A stretch of DNA of 64,000 bases from Raphanus sativus (GCF_000801105.2 NC_079519.1:14243547-14307546), one strand, 5' to 3'; positions 53,990-64,000 are shown, numbered from the stretch's first letter. Program-made: numbers and translations. Notes: generated by a model from the letters alone, not told the origin.

Positions 53990-54539
53990 TGTGAGGGGTA
54001 AAACTCACACCTAGATTTTAGATCAGGTTTTATGTTTAGGAAAGGTTAGGGAAAGATTATTGCGGGCTGAATCCCGTAAGAACTTGATGAATGAACTTCG
54101 ATTTGTATTGATATAATAGAAAATGGGATGGTTACAAAGATGTTTCTTTTGATGATTACAAAGATAATAAAAAGGATTATATCTTAAGAATGTTTCGATG
54201 AATGTTAAGTAAAATCTGAGTAGGATCGGATCCTTTTCTTAGTCTTCCACCCTCTCCTTTTATAGCCTTGGACTTCTTTAAGTTGTCTCCAACTGACCTC
54301 CGAGATTTTCTCCATTTGAGATGGAATCCGCAACAGCTTCCCCTTGACCGGGTCCTGCGCTTCTTCTTGTTGTGACGTGAGCTTCCTCTTCGTCGTGACC
54401 TCCTTAATTAGGGTCCTTAGCTTTCAGCCTTCGACTCTAGCTTAGCTCTCTTTAGACTTCGAACTCGTGATGGGCTTATCGCGGCCCATCATCTTTTATT
54501 ATCGAATAATCAGCTCCCGGGCCATATTCGGGCCCAACA
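53990..54539 (-). repeat. 5' LTR of element F
   Basis: 550 bp. The outer end on minus is TGTTGGGCCCGAATATGG. TATA box CTATAAAAGG on minus at 54256-54265. Followed by TSD TTGAT (54540-54544). Confidence 0.95.
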
Positions 54540-54544
54540 TTGAT

Positions 54545-55907
54545 GGGGAAGGAGGTAACCACCATGATTTGATGAGCCTGGAAGTAGGGGCGTAGCTTTC
54601 GAGCAGCGTTGACTAAGGCAAGGGCCAGCTTCTCGAGGTGACTATAGCGGGTCTCCGCGTCTAGTAGGGATTTGCTCACGTAGTAGATAGGATTCTGTTT
54701 CCTTCCTTCTTCCCTTACTATAACCGCACTGACTGCATGCTCTGATACCGCCAGATAGAGCAATAAGACCTCACCTTCCAAGGGTTTTGAGAGGAGAGGT
54801 GGAGTAGTGAGATAGGCCTTGAGATCGGATAGGGCTTGCTCACATTTATCAGTCCATTGGAAGTCCTTGGGGTCCTTCAAGGTTTCGAAGAAGGCATGCG
54901 CCTTATCGGATAGCCTGGAGATGAACCTGCTTAGGGCGGCCATCCTTCCTGTCAACCTTTGCACCTCCTTGAAGTTGCGAGAGAGGTATCACCTGGATCG
55001 CTCTCACCTGCTCTAGATTTGCTTCAATGCCCCTGTGGGTAACTATATACCCTAGGAATTTCCCAGAGCTTACCCCGAACGAGCACTTTGAAGGGTTTAG
55101 CTTCATGTTGTACTTCCTGAGAGTGGTGAAGGCTTGTTGGAGGTGTGAGATATGGTCCTCAGCGTCCAGGGACTTTACCAGCATATCATCAATGTAGACC
55201 TCCATGGTCTGCCCTATCTGATCGGCGAACATCATGTTGACAAGTCTTTGATAGGTCGAGCCTGCGTTCTTCAATCCGAAAGGAATGACCTTGTAACAGT
55301 AGATGCCCCGTGAGGTCATGAATGAAGTCTTCTCTTGGTCGTCAGGATGCATTAAGATCTGGTTATATCCGGAGAACGCATCCATGAAACTCATCAGCTG
55401 ATGACCAGCAGTTGCGTCGACTAGCTTGTCAATGTGAGGTAAGAGGAAGGGGTCTTTAGGACAGGACTTATTAATATCCGTGAAGTCGATACAGATTCTC
55501 CACTTCCCGTTTTTCTTCCTAACGACCACTACATTAGCTAGCCATTCCGGGTATTACACCTCTCGTATGAATCTGGCATCTAGTAGGTTCTTGACCTCTT
55601 CGTTGATTATCTCGTCCCTTTCAGGAGCGAACTTCCTCCTCTTCTGTCTGATGGGAGGATGCATTGGATCTACTTTGAATTGATGCATGATGACATCAGG
55701 GTCAATTCCAGGCATGTCCTCATGAGACCAGGCAAAGCAATCGGAGTTGGATCTTAGGAAGTCGACCAATCTCCTTCTCAGGCATTCCGGAAGCTTGGAG
55801 CCTATCTTTAAGTTTCGGCTCGAGTTCCCTTCCGTGAGTGGGACCTCATCCATTTCTTCCACTTCCGGCTCTTCGGTATGTGGGGTCGGAAGCTTTTTTT
55901 GTAATTG
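54545..55907 (-). pseudogene. Element G pol, reverse transcriptase part
   Basis: It continues from the UAG at 55908-55910 with CAATTA in frame. 55554-55862 (HEDMPGIDPDVIMHQFKVDP), a stop near 55556, then 54903-55529 with the RT core (WRICIDFTDINKSCPKDPFL, IPFGLKNAGSTYQRLV, catalytic YIDDML). A frameshift at about 54970 leads to the RT/RNase H linker (QRLTGRMAALSRF, YVSKSLLDAETRYSHLEK), which runs to TSFPI at the insertion point of F. RT is otherwise complete. Confidence 0.9.
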
Positions 55908-55910
55908 CTA
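55902..55910 (-). promoter_or_regulatory. Leaky-stop signal UAG CAA UUA at the gag-pol junction of G
   Basis: TTA TAG CAA TTA CAA on minus. The stop is 48 bases (16 codons) before the open pol segment starting at 55862 and in the same frame. The upstream protease tail ([19 protein letters not shown]) is in the same frame too. Confidence 0.65.
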
Positions 55911-57364
55911 TAAGAGCTGGGTCTTCCCCTTTAGAGTGGTCTGATAGTAGGACATAGCATTTTCTTGATCTCCCTTGACCGCCTTAATGCCCCAGGGGGT
56001 TGGGAACTTGACTAGCTGATGCAAAGTTGAAGGTACGGCTCCCATGTCGTGGACCCAAGGCCTTCCCAACATCACGTTGTATGATGAAGGGCAGTCGACG
56101 ACTAGGAACTTCGTGGCTTGGTTTATCCCCTCGGCGTACGCGGGGAGAAGGACCTCTCCTAGGGTTTGCTTGACTTCTCCACTGAAGCCTACAAGGGGAG
56201 TCGCCTTTTCTAGTTAGCGCTATAGGTTCCAACCCTAGGTCGGCGAAGGCCGAATGGAAGATTATGTTGCTGGAGCTCCCATTGTCTACTAGTATTCGCT
56301 TGACCAAGCAGTTTGCTATGGTAAGTGAAATGACAAGAGCATCGTGATGAGGAGCAAGGACCCTCTCCTGTTCCCTTGCAGTGAAGCTGATCTCGTCTAT
56401 TCCGAGGAGTAAGCGCTTAGGACCCTCGGCCTCTTGGCCGTTCCTGGCGTTGCTAGTACTTCTCTTGGCAGCAGCACTGCTGATTCCCCTTACCTCTGAT
56501 CCGCCCGAGATGACATGGATCACCCGATCTTGCTGCGGTGGTAATGCGGGAGCAGCTTCGATAGGGAGACCGGGACCTTCCTTATTTAGAAGGTTCTTGG
56601 CCTTATCCAAGAGGAACTCCCTTAGGTAGCCTTTCTTGAGGAGCTCGGCGACTTCCATCTTCAGGGCTATGCAATCCTCCGTAGTGTGACCATGGTCACT
56701 ATGGAACTCGCACCATCGCTTGGGGTTTCGATTAGCCTCTGCGGCTTTATCTTAGGAGGCCACTTGACTTGAGGACCTATTTGTCGTAGGACACCGATCA
56801 GTTCCGGTTTTGATATCGCAAGATGGGAGATATCGGGCCATGTGGATACCATCATCCCTTCAGATCTAGGTAAAGGGTGGTGTTGATATATGCCCCTGCT
56901 TGGGTTACTGGTTTCCTTAGCAGGCTTGGGGTGAATGGGCTCATCACGATCATTCCTAGTAGGCTTTGATGATTTCTGATCGTACTTCGGACCGGCTTTG
57001 GCCCTACTAGCATTGTCTTCTTCCCACCTTACTTAAGCCCAAGAACGAGACAATACGTCTTCCATAATCCTGCACTTGTATTTGATCAGCTCCTTGTAGA
57101 GATCTCCCTCCGGAAGTAGACCCCGCTTAAAGGCTGAGTTAAACATATCAGCGTTGCCCTCAGGGATAGCCACCTTCGCTTGGTTGAAGCGCGCTATGTA
57201 GGAACAAAGGGGCTCATTCCTATGCTAGAGGATTTCATAGAGATCATCCGAGTTTTTCTCTAGGTCACGGCTGCTGGCAAACTGTTCTACGAACTTATCG
57301 CTAAGGGCTGTAAAGGATTTGATGGACTTGGTAGGCAGGTTGATATACCATTGGAGAGCAGTGA
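55911..57364 (-). pseudogene. Element G gag-protease, truncated by H and broken
   Basis: It starts inside the gag domain at the H insertion (ALQWYINLPTKSIKSF) and continues with FNQAKVAIPEGNADMFNSAF and two in-frame stops. A zinc-knuckle region is recognisable around 56690. 55984-56658 has LLKKGYLREFLLDKAKNLL, then retropepsin with VKRILVDNGSSSNIIF, which carries Asn-Gly (DNGSS), common in this lineage. A frameshift near 56210 precedes the protease end, which runs to the UAG at 55908. Confidence 0.85.
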
Positions 57365-58301
57365 TGTTAGGATTTTTCAAAGGTCCCTAACCAAATGTTG
57401 TAGTATAAAAGATTGTCGAACCAATCCTAAGTGATTCTAAAGCAAAGGGAATGCAAGACCATGCTTAATCTAAGTGCAATCAATAAGTGGAGTGAAGAGA
57501 ACTAAGAACTAGAGTTGAAATGCAATAAAGAAATGATCTTTGTTTCTCAATATGAAGCAAGAGGACTCATGGGATTAGGGAATTGACATCGGGTGATCAA
57601 GTTTCAATCTAAAGGTGGCAGCTTTTCAATCAATCTATCAACCTTAAGCCTAGACACAATCCTAAACAAACTCTATCTCTAGATGAATGTTCATTTGCTA
57701 AGGTAACTCAAACATCAAATCTCTTTGGTTGAATGTTACAAAAGCAATCATGGAGAACAAGTCTACTAGCCATCTTAACACCTTTAACAACAAATATCTT
57801 TGGCAAAGTATGTTAAAAGCTTAGGAGAGTTGGTTCAGGCATTTCATCAAACACCTTGTGGGTGGGAAATGCCTAAAGCTCAACTTTTGAGAGGCCAACT
57901 CAAAAGATGCATTGAGAACACTCTACAAGCAAGGAACAACAGAGATCTATACTAAAATACTTTAGATCTAGCTTAATCACCCTTAGTCTCCCTAACCCAT
58001 GAATCCAAAAGAAGTCTACTCACTAATCTTCATGATTAACCTTAAATCCATGGTTGATTTAAGAGAAATCATGTTGAGAAGCAAGTTTAATCCAACAATC
58101 ACAAAGAAATGAGAAGAAAAGAGACTAAAGATTCAATCTTTCTTCAAGGTTTCAATGTGTTCTTAAGAGAAAACAAGATAATCCCATCATTAGGGTCTAA
58201 AGAGTATTTATAGTAGCCTAAAAACGAGCTGGGTCGACCCACTAGATGATCAAAATGCATGATAAATGAATGGTAAAATCTATTAAAAACACAAGATATC
58301 A
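57365..58301 (-). repeat. 3' LTR of element H, 937 bp
   Basis: TGTTAGGATTTTTC...AGATATCA in + view. On minus a TATA box CTATAAATAC lies at 58204-58213. Confidence 0.9.
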
Positions 58302-58339
58302 ACTCCCCCAAACTTGCCATTTACTTGTCCACAAGTAAA
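58302..58339 (-). other. PPT of H with adjoining hairpin
   Basis: On minus, the stem TTTACTTG/CAAGTAAA with loop TGGA (58320-58339) is followed by TGGC, then AAGTTTGGGGGAGT and the LTR. Compared with B, one base pair in the stem has changed on both sides (G-C to A-T). Confidence 0.8.
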
Positions 58340-58990
58340 CTTTCAAGAACTTATTTGGAAAAGAGGTTTGAAGGTGGGAGTTCATAGCCAAAAGAAACCA
58401 AAAACACTCAACTTGACATCCTAAAGAAATATAGCAAATAGCATGAGCAACTCTCTTATTACACTCTAGCTTATCTAGGCCTATCAAGATACTCTTATGC
58501 CTTTACACAAGATGCAATACTCATCAACCAACAAGTCTTCCTACCAGCTCTCACATTGATTCACACACACATACACAAGGTGGATTCTCACAAATGGGCA
58601 CATGATCTCAATCATTTGGCTAGGTAAACAAATGGTCTAAAGTGAATGAAGAGAAGGGTTCAAATACATCATTCTAAAGTGGTTATCACTCAAGAACAAG
58701 GAGCTTGATCATTATGCAAAATTTATCTAAGTATAGAAGCAACTCATGCATACATGGATCCATTCTCATCATTCTACCCTTTCTAAGTGATTACAAGTTC
58801 TACCCCCATTCACTTCATTCCACAACCCAAGTAGCAACTCATTTTAATGTCTAACCCAATGAATAAATTTCTCATTTTCATTTCTTTTTACTTAGCCAAC
58901 AAGGGACAATCTTTGCTCAATGCTTAGCTCTTACTTCTCTTTTCCCTTCCCCACTATCTTACTGATTCTTCTTATCATTTTTTTTTCTTT

Positions 58991-59022
<32 letters not shown>

Positions 59023-59846
59023 AGGGGGAAGGAGTCAAAGACCACAATCTAGAGCTTTCTTTTCTTTTTATTCTAAGGTCCCTAAGGCTTTTCTTATCAA
59101 TCTACATTCTTTTGTTCATCTTTCTCAACTTTCTCACTATCCAAACCCAAGATACAAGCTTATAAAGGACATAAACCCAACCATCATCCTAGAAGCTAGC
59201 TCAAATCATGATCCTATGCTAGCAAGAGATGAGAACAAATCCATGTCGCCTCCAATACTCTCAAGATTTTGCACATGACAAGCTATCAGAAAAGGCCTCA
59301 CTCATGCAAATCAATGTTGGCTTCAAAGAAAGGTAAGGATTCAAGGGTGAGGGAGTACCATTTGGGTTAACAAAGAGTGGTACAATGGAAAATGATAACC
59401 CAGATGTGTATGAGAACCATGATCAAGTATGCAAATGCCCATAAGTGAGAGAAATTAAGTTCATTTAAGCCTAAGTTCAGCTCGGAGCTGGTTTTCAGAA
59501 CAATGTCAATGACAAGCAAGCATACAAGTTTCAAGAAGAGTTTTCAAGGCACGAAGCATGCAAGGCTTTCAAGAGATGCACAAGCTACTTGATATGCTTA
59601 ACTAGGGTGTCAAATTCAGTGCAAACAAGTGTTCTTTACAAGGCATTATCAACAGCTGCTCCATATGCAAGTGAATGCAATCTATATGATCTAGACTCAA
59701 TCCTAAAAATGCAAGTGATGCAACTACATGATTCTTTATGCATTTTTCGGTTTTTTTTTTGTGGTTTTTTCTATGCATATATGAATGTACAATGCAATGC
59801 ATGAGACTCACAATCAACAAAACAAACATGATTAAATACTTGGTAC
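58340..59846 (-). other. Element H 3' non-coding region
   Basis: No gene is seen. A pyrimidine tract (T runs with scattered C) lies at 58977-59023 in + view. Confidence 0.6.
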
Positions 59847-59881
59847 CTCCCCCAAACTTAAATCACACAGTCTCTGTGTGA
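59847..59881 (-). other. Internal PPT-like tract with hairpin (element H)
   Basis: On minus, the perfect 8-bp stem TCACACAG/CTGTGTGA with loop AGA (59863-59881) is directly followed by TTTAAGTTTGGGGGAGG. Confidence 0.75.
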
Positions 59882-60078
59882 GTAAGAGAGAAGGAGATAC
59901 CGAAAATATGATAAAGGCAATGGTATGTACAAAGAAGGGTTGGAGTGATACCTCAAGTGGAGAGTGAAGTGTGGTAACGGGTTTCTAGAGCTTGAGCTTT
60001 GAGCTGGCCTTAAACTTCTGCCACACTTATTGAAAACATAAAGAAATGAAATAGCAAATTTATATACAAGGATAACCA

Positions 60079-60122
60079 TGGGAATTCCTCCCAAGTGAGC
60101 TTGTTTTGAGTCACTAGCTTGA
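60079..60122 (-). other. Conserved post-ORF block with hairpin (element H)
   Basis: On minus it begins AGTCAAGCTAGTGACTC and ends TGGGAGGAATTCCCA (5-bp stem, 5-nt loop). It starts 17 bases after the gag-PR stop. Confidence 0.65.
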
Positions 60123-60139
60123 CTACCTTTTCTCTTGTA

Positions 60140-63037
60140 CTAGTGAGAAGGAGGATCCTTCCCACCTTCAAGAGTGATGGTGAGGACCTGAGAGAGGAGC
60201 TCTTGGAGCTTGATGGGGTCGTTTTGAAGCTGAGGAGTGATGATGGCCCTTGCACTTGAGAATGGCTTGGACCTGCCTTTGCACTTGATCTTGTACTCAA
60301 TGGCTCCATCCTTGAGCTTCATTGGGTGGAGAGTGAGAGTGTGAGGAGTCTTATCAAGAGGTGGAGAATGAGTTTCTTTCACTATCTTCTTCATGTCATG
60401 AGCAGCCTTTGTGGCTCTACTCACCTCCTCCTTTTTAGCACTTTCCAAGTGCTCAACACATAGCTCTCGAGAAGACTCTCCAATAAGACCTTCTTCCTTA
60501 CAAACAAAAACTTCAGCTTGGGTATTCTCAATGGATGGTTCTTCACAAGTGATTGTTCCACAATACCCAACATCCATTGAAGACTGAATTGGGTAGGAGA
60601 CAGCTTTGTTCACATTGAGGAGTGTGACCTTCTTGTTTGGGAAGTCAATGCAAGCTCCAGCTGTTGTGAGAAATGGAGTGCCAAGGATCAAAGGAACTCT
60701 CTTCTCAATTGCCATCTTCAGAACAGTGAGGTCTATAGGAATTGTGCATGCTCCAATCTTCAAAGGAAAGTCTTTGATGAGGCCAATGGGGGTTGTAGAA
60801 GATGAATCCCCAAACATGAGAGAAGATGTGTTTGGCTCCATGCTCTCAATACCAAGACTTTTCACCATTTCCAAGGAGATCACATTCACACTTGCACCAG
60901 AATCAACCAAAGCATCATTCATAGTGATCTTACCAAGAGAGCAAGACAATGTGAATTTCCCTTGAGACTCTAGCTTAGGGAGGGACTGTGGAGGGACTGG
61001 TGGATCAATCTTCAAAATGGAGATGTCCAAAAGCTCTGCCACTTCTGCTTGGTGGTCTAGAATGTCCTTGATGAGCATCATTTGGACATGAGCTTCACGC
61101 ATACCAGAAATTTCTGGGAGCCTGACCCCAACATCACTAAGATCTTTCCTGAACTTGGAGATAACCTTCTTCTGAGCTTTGGTGAGGACCCTTTGTGGAA
61201 ATGGGAGTGGGACCTCATATGGTGGTAGCTCAACCGCATGAGCTTCTTCCAGCTTGACCTCTTTCATCTTGTGGTCAGCTCTCCTCTCAACCGGTTTCTC
61301 AGCCCTATGTTCAGCTCTATGCAGATTCGTTGCTTCAACCTTCCTTTCAGCTTGTACCTGAACCCTTTCCATAGCTTTATCCACCATATGTGCTTCAGCT
61401 GTTGCTACAACCAATTTCTCAACTTTCCCAAGCTTAGTCCCAGACACTAGCTTCTCAATCTCATCTACCTCTTTCTCATAATCACTCAGCCCAATCTCTG
61501 AAGAAGTAGTAGAGATGATAACATTGCAAGACTCTTTGGGATTCTTTTCTGGTTTTCCTGGTAGAGATCCCATTGAGCTCTTAGAAGATAATGGCATAGA
61601 GGCGACCTGACTCTCCAAAGCGTTGAAGCGAGATGCAAGTTGTAAGAACTTGTTGTTGAGGTCAGAGTAGTTCCCACCAATCTTTGTGTGGATGTTCTTG
61701 AACTCATAAACCATTGTCTTCTCATTTCTGGCTTGAAATTCCAAGAGTTTCTTGAACATAGAATCCACACTTGAATCTGAAGCTGGAGCTTGAGAAGAAC
61801 TGCCTTGAGCTTGAGTATACTGATTACTTTGGTTGCTGAAACTAGGAGGGTAGCTTTGCGTGGCCTGGTATCCTCCTTGCTGATTGTTGTAGTGAGGTCT
61901 TTGCTGGTAGTTGTTTTGGTATTGAAAGTTTGGCTCTTTCCTATACCAGGTGTCATTAGAATTGATGAAGCACAGCTCCTTTTGGCTTTCTAATCCATCA
62001 ACCTCCTTGATCCCTGCATGCTGATTTTGTTTCTGGTCCCCAACAGAGTTCAACTGCCCTTGCTTAGCCTTCTCTTTGATAAGCATGTCTAGCTTATCTT
62101 GGAGAGACTTAATCTCCTTCCTTGTGTGCTGATCATCACTTCTGTTGGCCCTGTCGTGCTCCCCACTGTAGACTGAGTCACTCTTCACCATGTTCTCAAC
62201 CAGCTCCTCTGCATCCTCTTCAGTTCTGCCTAGGAAGAATCCATTGCTTGATGTGTCTAATCTGGCTCTATACTCAGGTAGAGCACCCCTGTAGAATGTG
62301 CTCAGCAAGCTTTCCTTTGTGAATCCATGGTGTGGACACTGAGACCAATAGCCCTTAAACCTCTCCCATGCTTCACTAAAGCTCTCAAGGTTCTTCTGCT
62401 GGAAGGTAGAGATTTCATTCCTTATCTTGGCTGTCCTGTAGGCAGAGAAGAAGTTCTCTAAGAATGCTCTCTTGCAATCATCCCAGGTAGTGATGGAATC
62501 ACTTGGAAGAGTCTTCTCCCATTGGTGTGCTTTATCTCCCAAAGAAAAAGGGAACAACTTGAGCTTGAAGGCATCTTCAGAAACACCATTTATCTTGGAC
62601 AAACTACAATATCTGTCAAACTTGTCCAAGTGATCATATGGATCTTCAGCAGTAAGGCCATGATACTTGTTGTTCTCTATGGTATTGAGCAGCCCTGACT
62701 TGATCTCAAAGTTGTTGTTCTCCACAGCTGGTGCTCTGATTCCCAACCTATGACCATAAATGTGAGGGCGATCATAGGTTCCAATGGCGCGAGCTTGGCG
62801 CTGTGGGTGTTGTGGTCGAAGGTTGGCAGCTCCTTGACCATTTCCCTCTTGGGCAGCTTCCAAGGGGATCTCTCCAGCCTGATTCAGGTTCTGATGATGA
62901 GCCATCTCAAAACCCAATCTGTCTAAATGAGCCTGTTGCTCCTCCTCTCTCCTTCTCCGTCTATTCTCTCTTTCCAAAGTTCTGATGTCTGGTACTAATG
63001 GAGTGAGGTTTGTAGTGCTTCTACTTCTCAAGTTCAT
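60140..63037 (-). CDS. Element H gag-protease polyprotein, intact
   Basis: 965 codons from MNLRSRSTTNLTPLVPD to the stop at 60140-60142. Basic, Gln/Arg-rich N-terminus. Gag domain at about residues 110-270 (DPYDHLDKFDRYCSLSKING, AFLENFFSAYRTAKIRNEIS, PHHGFTKESLLSTFYRGALP). Then a charged helical stretch, a Gln/Asn/Tyr-rich low-complexity part, and a Glu/Arg/His repeat-like region (about 540-610). Retropepsin at about 715-830 (ALVDSGASVNVISLEMV, later LILGTPFLTTAGACIDF). The C-terminal 120 residues are of unknown function. No RT follows. It would build particles and process itself but needs RT and integrase from another element. The open frame in an old-looking region suggests recent activity or selection. 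Confidence 0.92.
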   Translation of the reverse strand: MNLRSRSTTNLTPLVPDIRTLERENRRRRREEEQQAHLDRLGFEMAHHQNLNQAGEIPLEAAQEGNGQGAANLRPQHPQRQARAIGTYDRPHIYGHRLGIRAPAVENNNFEIKSGLLNTIENNKYHGLTAEDPYDHLDKFDRYCSLSKINGVSEDAFKLKLFPFSLGDKAHQWEKTLPSDSITTWDDCKRAFLENFFSAYRTAKIRNEISTFQQKNLESFSEAWERFKGYWSQCPHHGFTKESLLSTFYRGALPEYRARLDTSSNGFFLGRTEEDAEELVENMVKSDSVYSGEHDRANRSDDQHTRKEIKSLQDKLDMLIKEKAKQGQLNSVGDQKQNQHAGIKEVDGLESQKELCFINSNDTWYRKEPNFQYQNNYQQRPHYNNQQGGYQATQSYPPSFSNQSNQYTQAQGSSSQAPASDSSVDSMFKKLLEFQARNEKTMVYEFKNIHTKIGGNYSDLNNKFLQLASRFNALESQVASMPLSSKSSMGSLPGKPEKNPKESCNVIISTTSSEIGLSDYEKEVDEIEKLVSGTKLGKVEKLVVATAEAHMVDKAMERVQVQAERKVEATNLHRAEHRAEKPVERRADHKMKEVKLEEAHAVELPPYEVPLPFPQRVLTKAQKKVISKFRKDLSDVGVRLPEISGMREAHVQMMLIKDILDHQAEVAELLDISILKIDPPVPPQSLPKLESQGKFTLSCSLGKITMNDALVDSGASVNVISLEMVKSLGIESMEPNTSSLMFGDSSSTTPIGLIKDFPLKIGACTIPIDLTVLKMAIEKRVPLILGTPFLTTAGACIDFPNKKVTLLNVNKAVSYPIQSSMDVGYCGTITCEEPSIENTQAEVFVCKEEGLIGESSRELCVEHLESAKKEEVSRATKAAHDMKKIVKETHSPPLDKTPHTLTLHPMKLKDGAIEYKIKCKGRSKPFSSARAIITPQLQNDPIKLQELLSQVLTITLEGGKDPPSH

Positions 63038-63144
63038 ACACCTGAAATGAAAAAAGAGGAAGAAGCAGAGCCAATATCACAATAAAAATAAAAATGACTT
63101 AGTCTCAAGCAAGTGACTAAATCCCAATGTCAAAATCAACTTAG

Positions 63145-63164
63145 AACTTGGCAACGACGCCAAT
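63145..63164 (-). other. Primer-binding site of element H
   Basis: Minus TTGGCGTCGTTGCCAAGTTC lies four bases inside the 5' LTR. It resembles the Asp-tRNA type with mismatches. Confidence 0.65.
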
Positions 63165-63168
63165 TTGA

Positions 63169-64000
63169 TGTTAGGATTTTTCAAAGGTCCCTAACCAAAT
63201 GTTGTAGTATAAAAGATTGTCGAACCAATCCTAAGTGATTCTAAAGCAAAGGGAATGCAAGACCATGCTTAATCTAAGTGCAATCAATAAGTGGAGTGAA
63301 GAGAACTAAGAACTAGAGTTGAAATGCAATAAAGAAATGATCTTTGTTTTTCAATATGAAGCAAGAGGACTCATGGGATTAGGGAATTGACATCGGGTGA
63401 TCAAGTTTCAATCTAAAGGTGGCAGCTTTTCAATCAATCTATCAATCTTAAGCCTAGACACAATCCTAAACAAACTCTATCTCTAGATGAATGTTCATTT
63501 GCTAAGGTAACTCAAGCATCAAATCTCTCTGGTTGAATTTTACAAAAGCAATCATGGAGAACAAGTCTACTAGCCATCTTAACACTTTTAACAACAAATC
63601 TCTTTGGCAAAATATGTTAAAAGCTTAGGAGAGTTGGTTCAGGCATTTCATCAAACACCTTGTGGGTGGGAAATGCCTAAAGCTCAACTTTTGAGAGGCC
63701 AACTCAAAAGATGCATTGAGAACACTCTACAAGCAAGGAACAACAGAGATCTATACTAAAATACCTTAGATCTAGCTTAATCACCCTTAGTCTCCCTAAC
63801 CCATGAATCCAAAAGAAGTCTACTCACTAATCTTCATGATTAACCTTAAACCCATGGTTGATTTAAGAGAAATCATGTTGAGAAGCAAGTTTAATCCAAC
63901 AATCACAAAGAAATGAGAAGAAAAGAGACTAAAGATTCAATCTTTCTTCAAGGTTTCAATGTGTTCTTAAGAGAAAACAAGATAATCCCATCATTAGGGT
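63169..64000 (-). repeat. 5' LTR of element H, cut by the window end
   Basis: The first 832 bases match 57365-58196 with about a dozen substitutions seen by eye. The TATA box would lie just past the window. Confidence 0.9.

Larger units (their letters stand above)
43047..54539 (-). mobile_element. Young Tat-like Ty3/gypsy element F with antisense gene
   Basis: 11,493 bp with 550-bp LTRs (43047-43596 and 53990-54539) that differ by one base by eye, and TSD TTGAT at 43042-43046 and 54540-54544. Order on minus: 5' LTR, PBS, gag-PR, UAG, pol, post-pol block, tandem repeat, antisense gene (on +), PPT, 3' LTR. It sits in the RT/RNase H linker of G. The single LTR mismatch and complete 1209-codon pol indicate a recent insertion. 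The only obvious coding defect is a stop in the gag N-terminal part (53649-53651). Confidence 0.95.
39891..57364 (-). mobile_element. Tat-like Ty3/gypsy element G, decayed host of nested insertions
   Basis: Minus-strand element whose coding region is read in four blocks: gag-PR at 55911-57364, RT at 54545-55907, a piece of RNase H at 42746-43046, and the rest of RNase H plus integrase at 40543-42176. The breaks fall exactly at the insertions of F (TSD TTGAT) and a solo LTR (TSD CGGCC). Its gag is cut at 57364 by element H. Neither LTR of G is visible: E borders it on the left, and its 5' end is beyond H. Confidence 0.88.
57365..64000 (-). mobile_element. Athila-like non-autonomous element H (gag-PR only)
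   Basis: Minus-strand element with 3' LTR 57365-58301 and 5' LTR from 63169 to beyond the window. By eye the two LTRs differ at about a dozen positions in 832 bases. The PBS, PPT and internal PPT module are present. The only coding region is an intact 965-codon gag-PR ORF. The 1.8 kb between it and the 3' LTR has no RT or integrase. Left TSD copy AGTGA (57360-57364); the right copy is out of view. It inserted in the gag of G. Confidence 0.9.

Noticed and set aside
54476..54964. 162-codon ORF running from RT linker into the LTR of F
   Set aside because: Chimera created by the insertion of F in G; the last codons are LTR sequence.
58977..59023. Long T/C tract as poly(A) tail of a retrogene
   Set aside because: It lies in the non-coding region of H with no adjacent gene and is interrupted by C at intervals.
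1..64000. tRNA, rRNA, centromeric satellite or intact host genes
   Set aside because: None recognised by reading; only tRNA-complementary PBS sequences and captured exon pieces were found. A tRNAscan and satellite search would settle this.

Overview
The window is plant nuclear DNA made almost entirely of nested LTR retrotransposons. No intact host gene is visible. The element types (Athila-like and Tat-like Ty3/gypsy, one Ty1/copia, one CACTA-like DNA element) and their repeat vocabulary point to a Brassicaceae genome of Brassica type, in gene-poor, probably pericentromeric sequence. The taxon is inferred from recalled family character, not from a search.

Layout. (1) 1-8247: 3' internal part of an Athila-like element on + (A). 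It is broken by a decayed copia element (255-5722, minus) and by a solo LTR of its own family (6848-8201). (2) 8248-13322: 3' LTR and 3' internal part of a Tat-like element on minus (C). Its LTR holds two arrays of a 24-nt perfect palindrome. (3) 13323-25508: element B, minus, same family as A. It codes for gag and protease plus an extra domain region, without RT or integrase, and it carries a CACTA-like insertion (about 15359-19487) with captured gene pieces. (4) 25509-25608: a 100-N gap that must hide LTRs. (5) 25609-34871: element D, minus, a full Athila-type element (gag-PR, RT-RH-IN, Athila ORF) with many frameshifts. (6) 34872-39890: element E, +, a truncated relative of C with pol and an antisense ORF. 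(7) 39891-57364: element G, minus, a decayed Tat-like host split by a solo LTR (42177-42745) and by element F. (8) 43047-54539: element F, minus, a young Tat-like element with 550-bp LTRs, TSD TTGAT, a complete pol, and a four-exon antisense gene. (9) 57365-64000: element H, minus, inserted in the gag of G. It has an intact 965-aa gag-protease ORF and no pol.

How the parts work together. D, E, F and G encode (or once encoded) the enzymes. B and H have kept LTRs, primer sites, PPTs and gag-PR but no RT or integrase, so they look like non-autonomous, TR-GAG-style partners. The Athila-type elements share two cis modules: a hairpin directly before each PPT-like tract, and a block of about 45 nt directly after the last main ORF. 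The Tat-like elements share a different hairpin block after pol. The gag-PR/pol junctions of both F and G have a single in-frame UAG followed by CAAUUA, the tobamovirus-type leaky-stop context. Insertion order readable from the nesting: A before copia, solo LTR and C; C before B; B before the CACTA-like element; E before D; G before F, H and the solo LTR. Alignments, counts and boundaries were made by eye.
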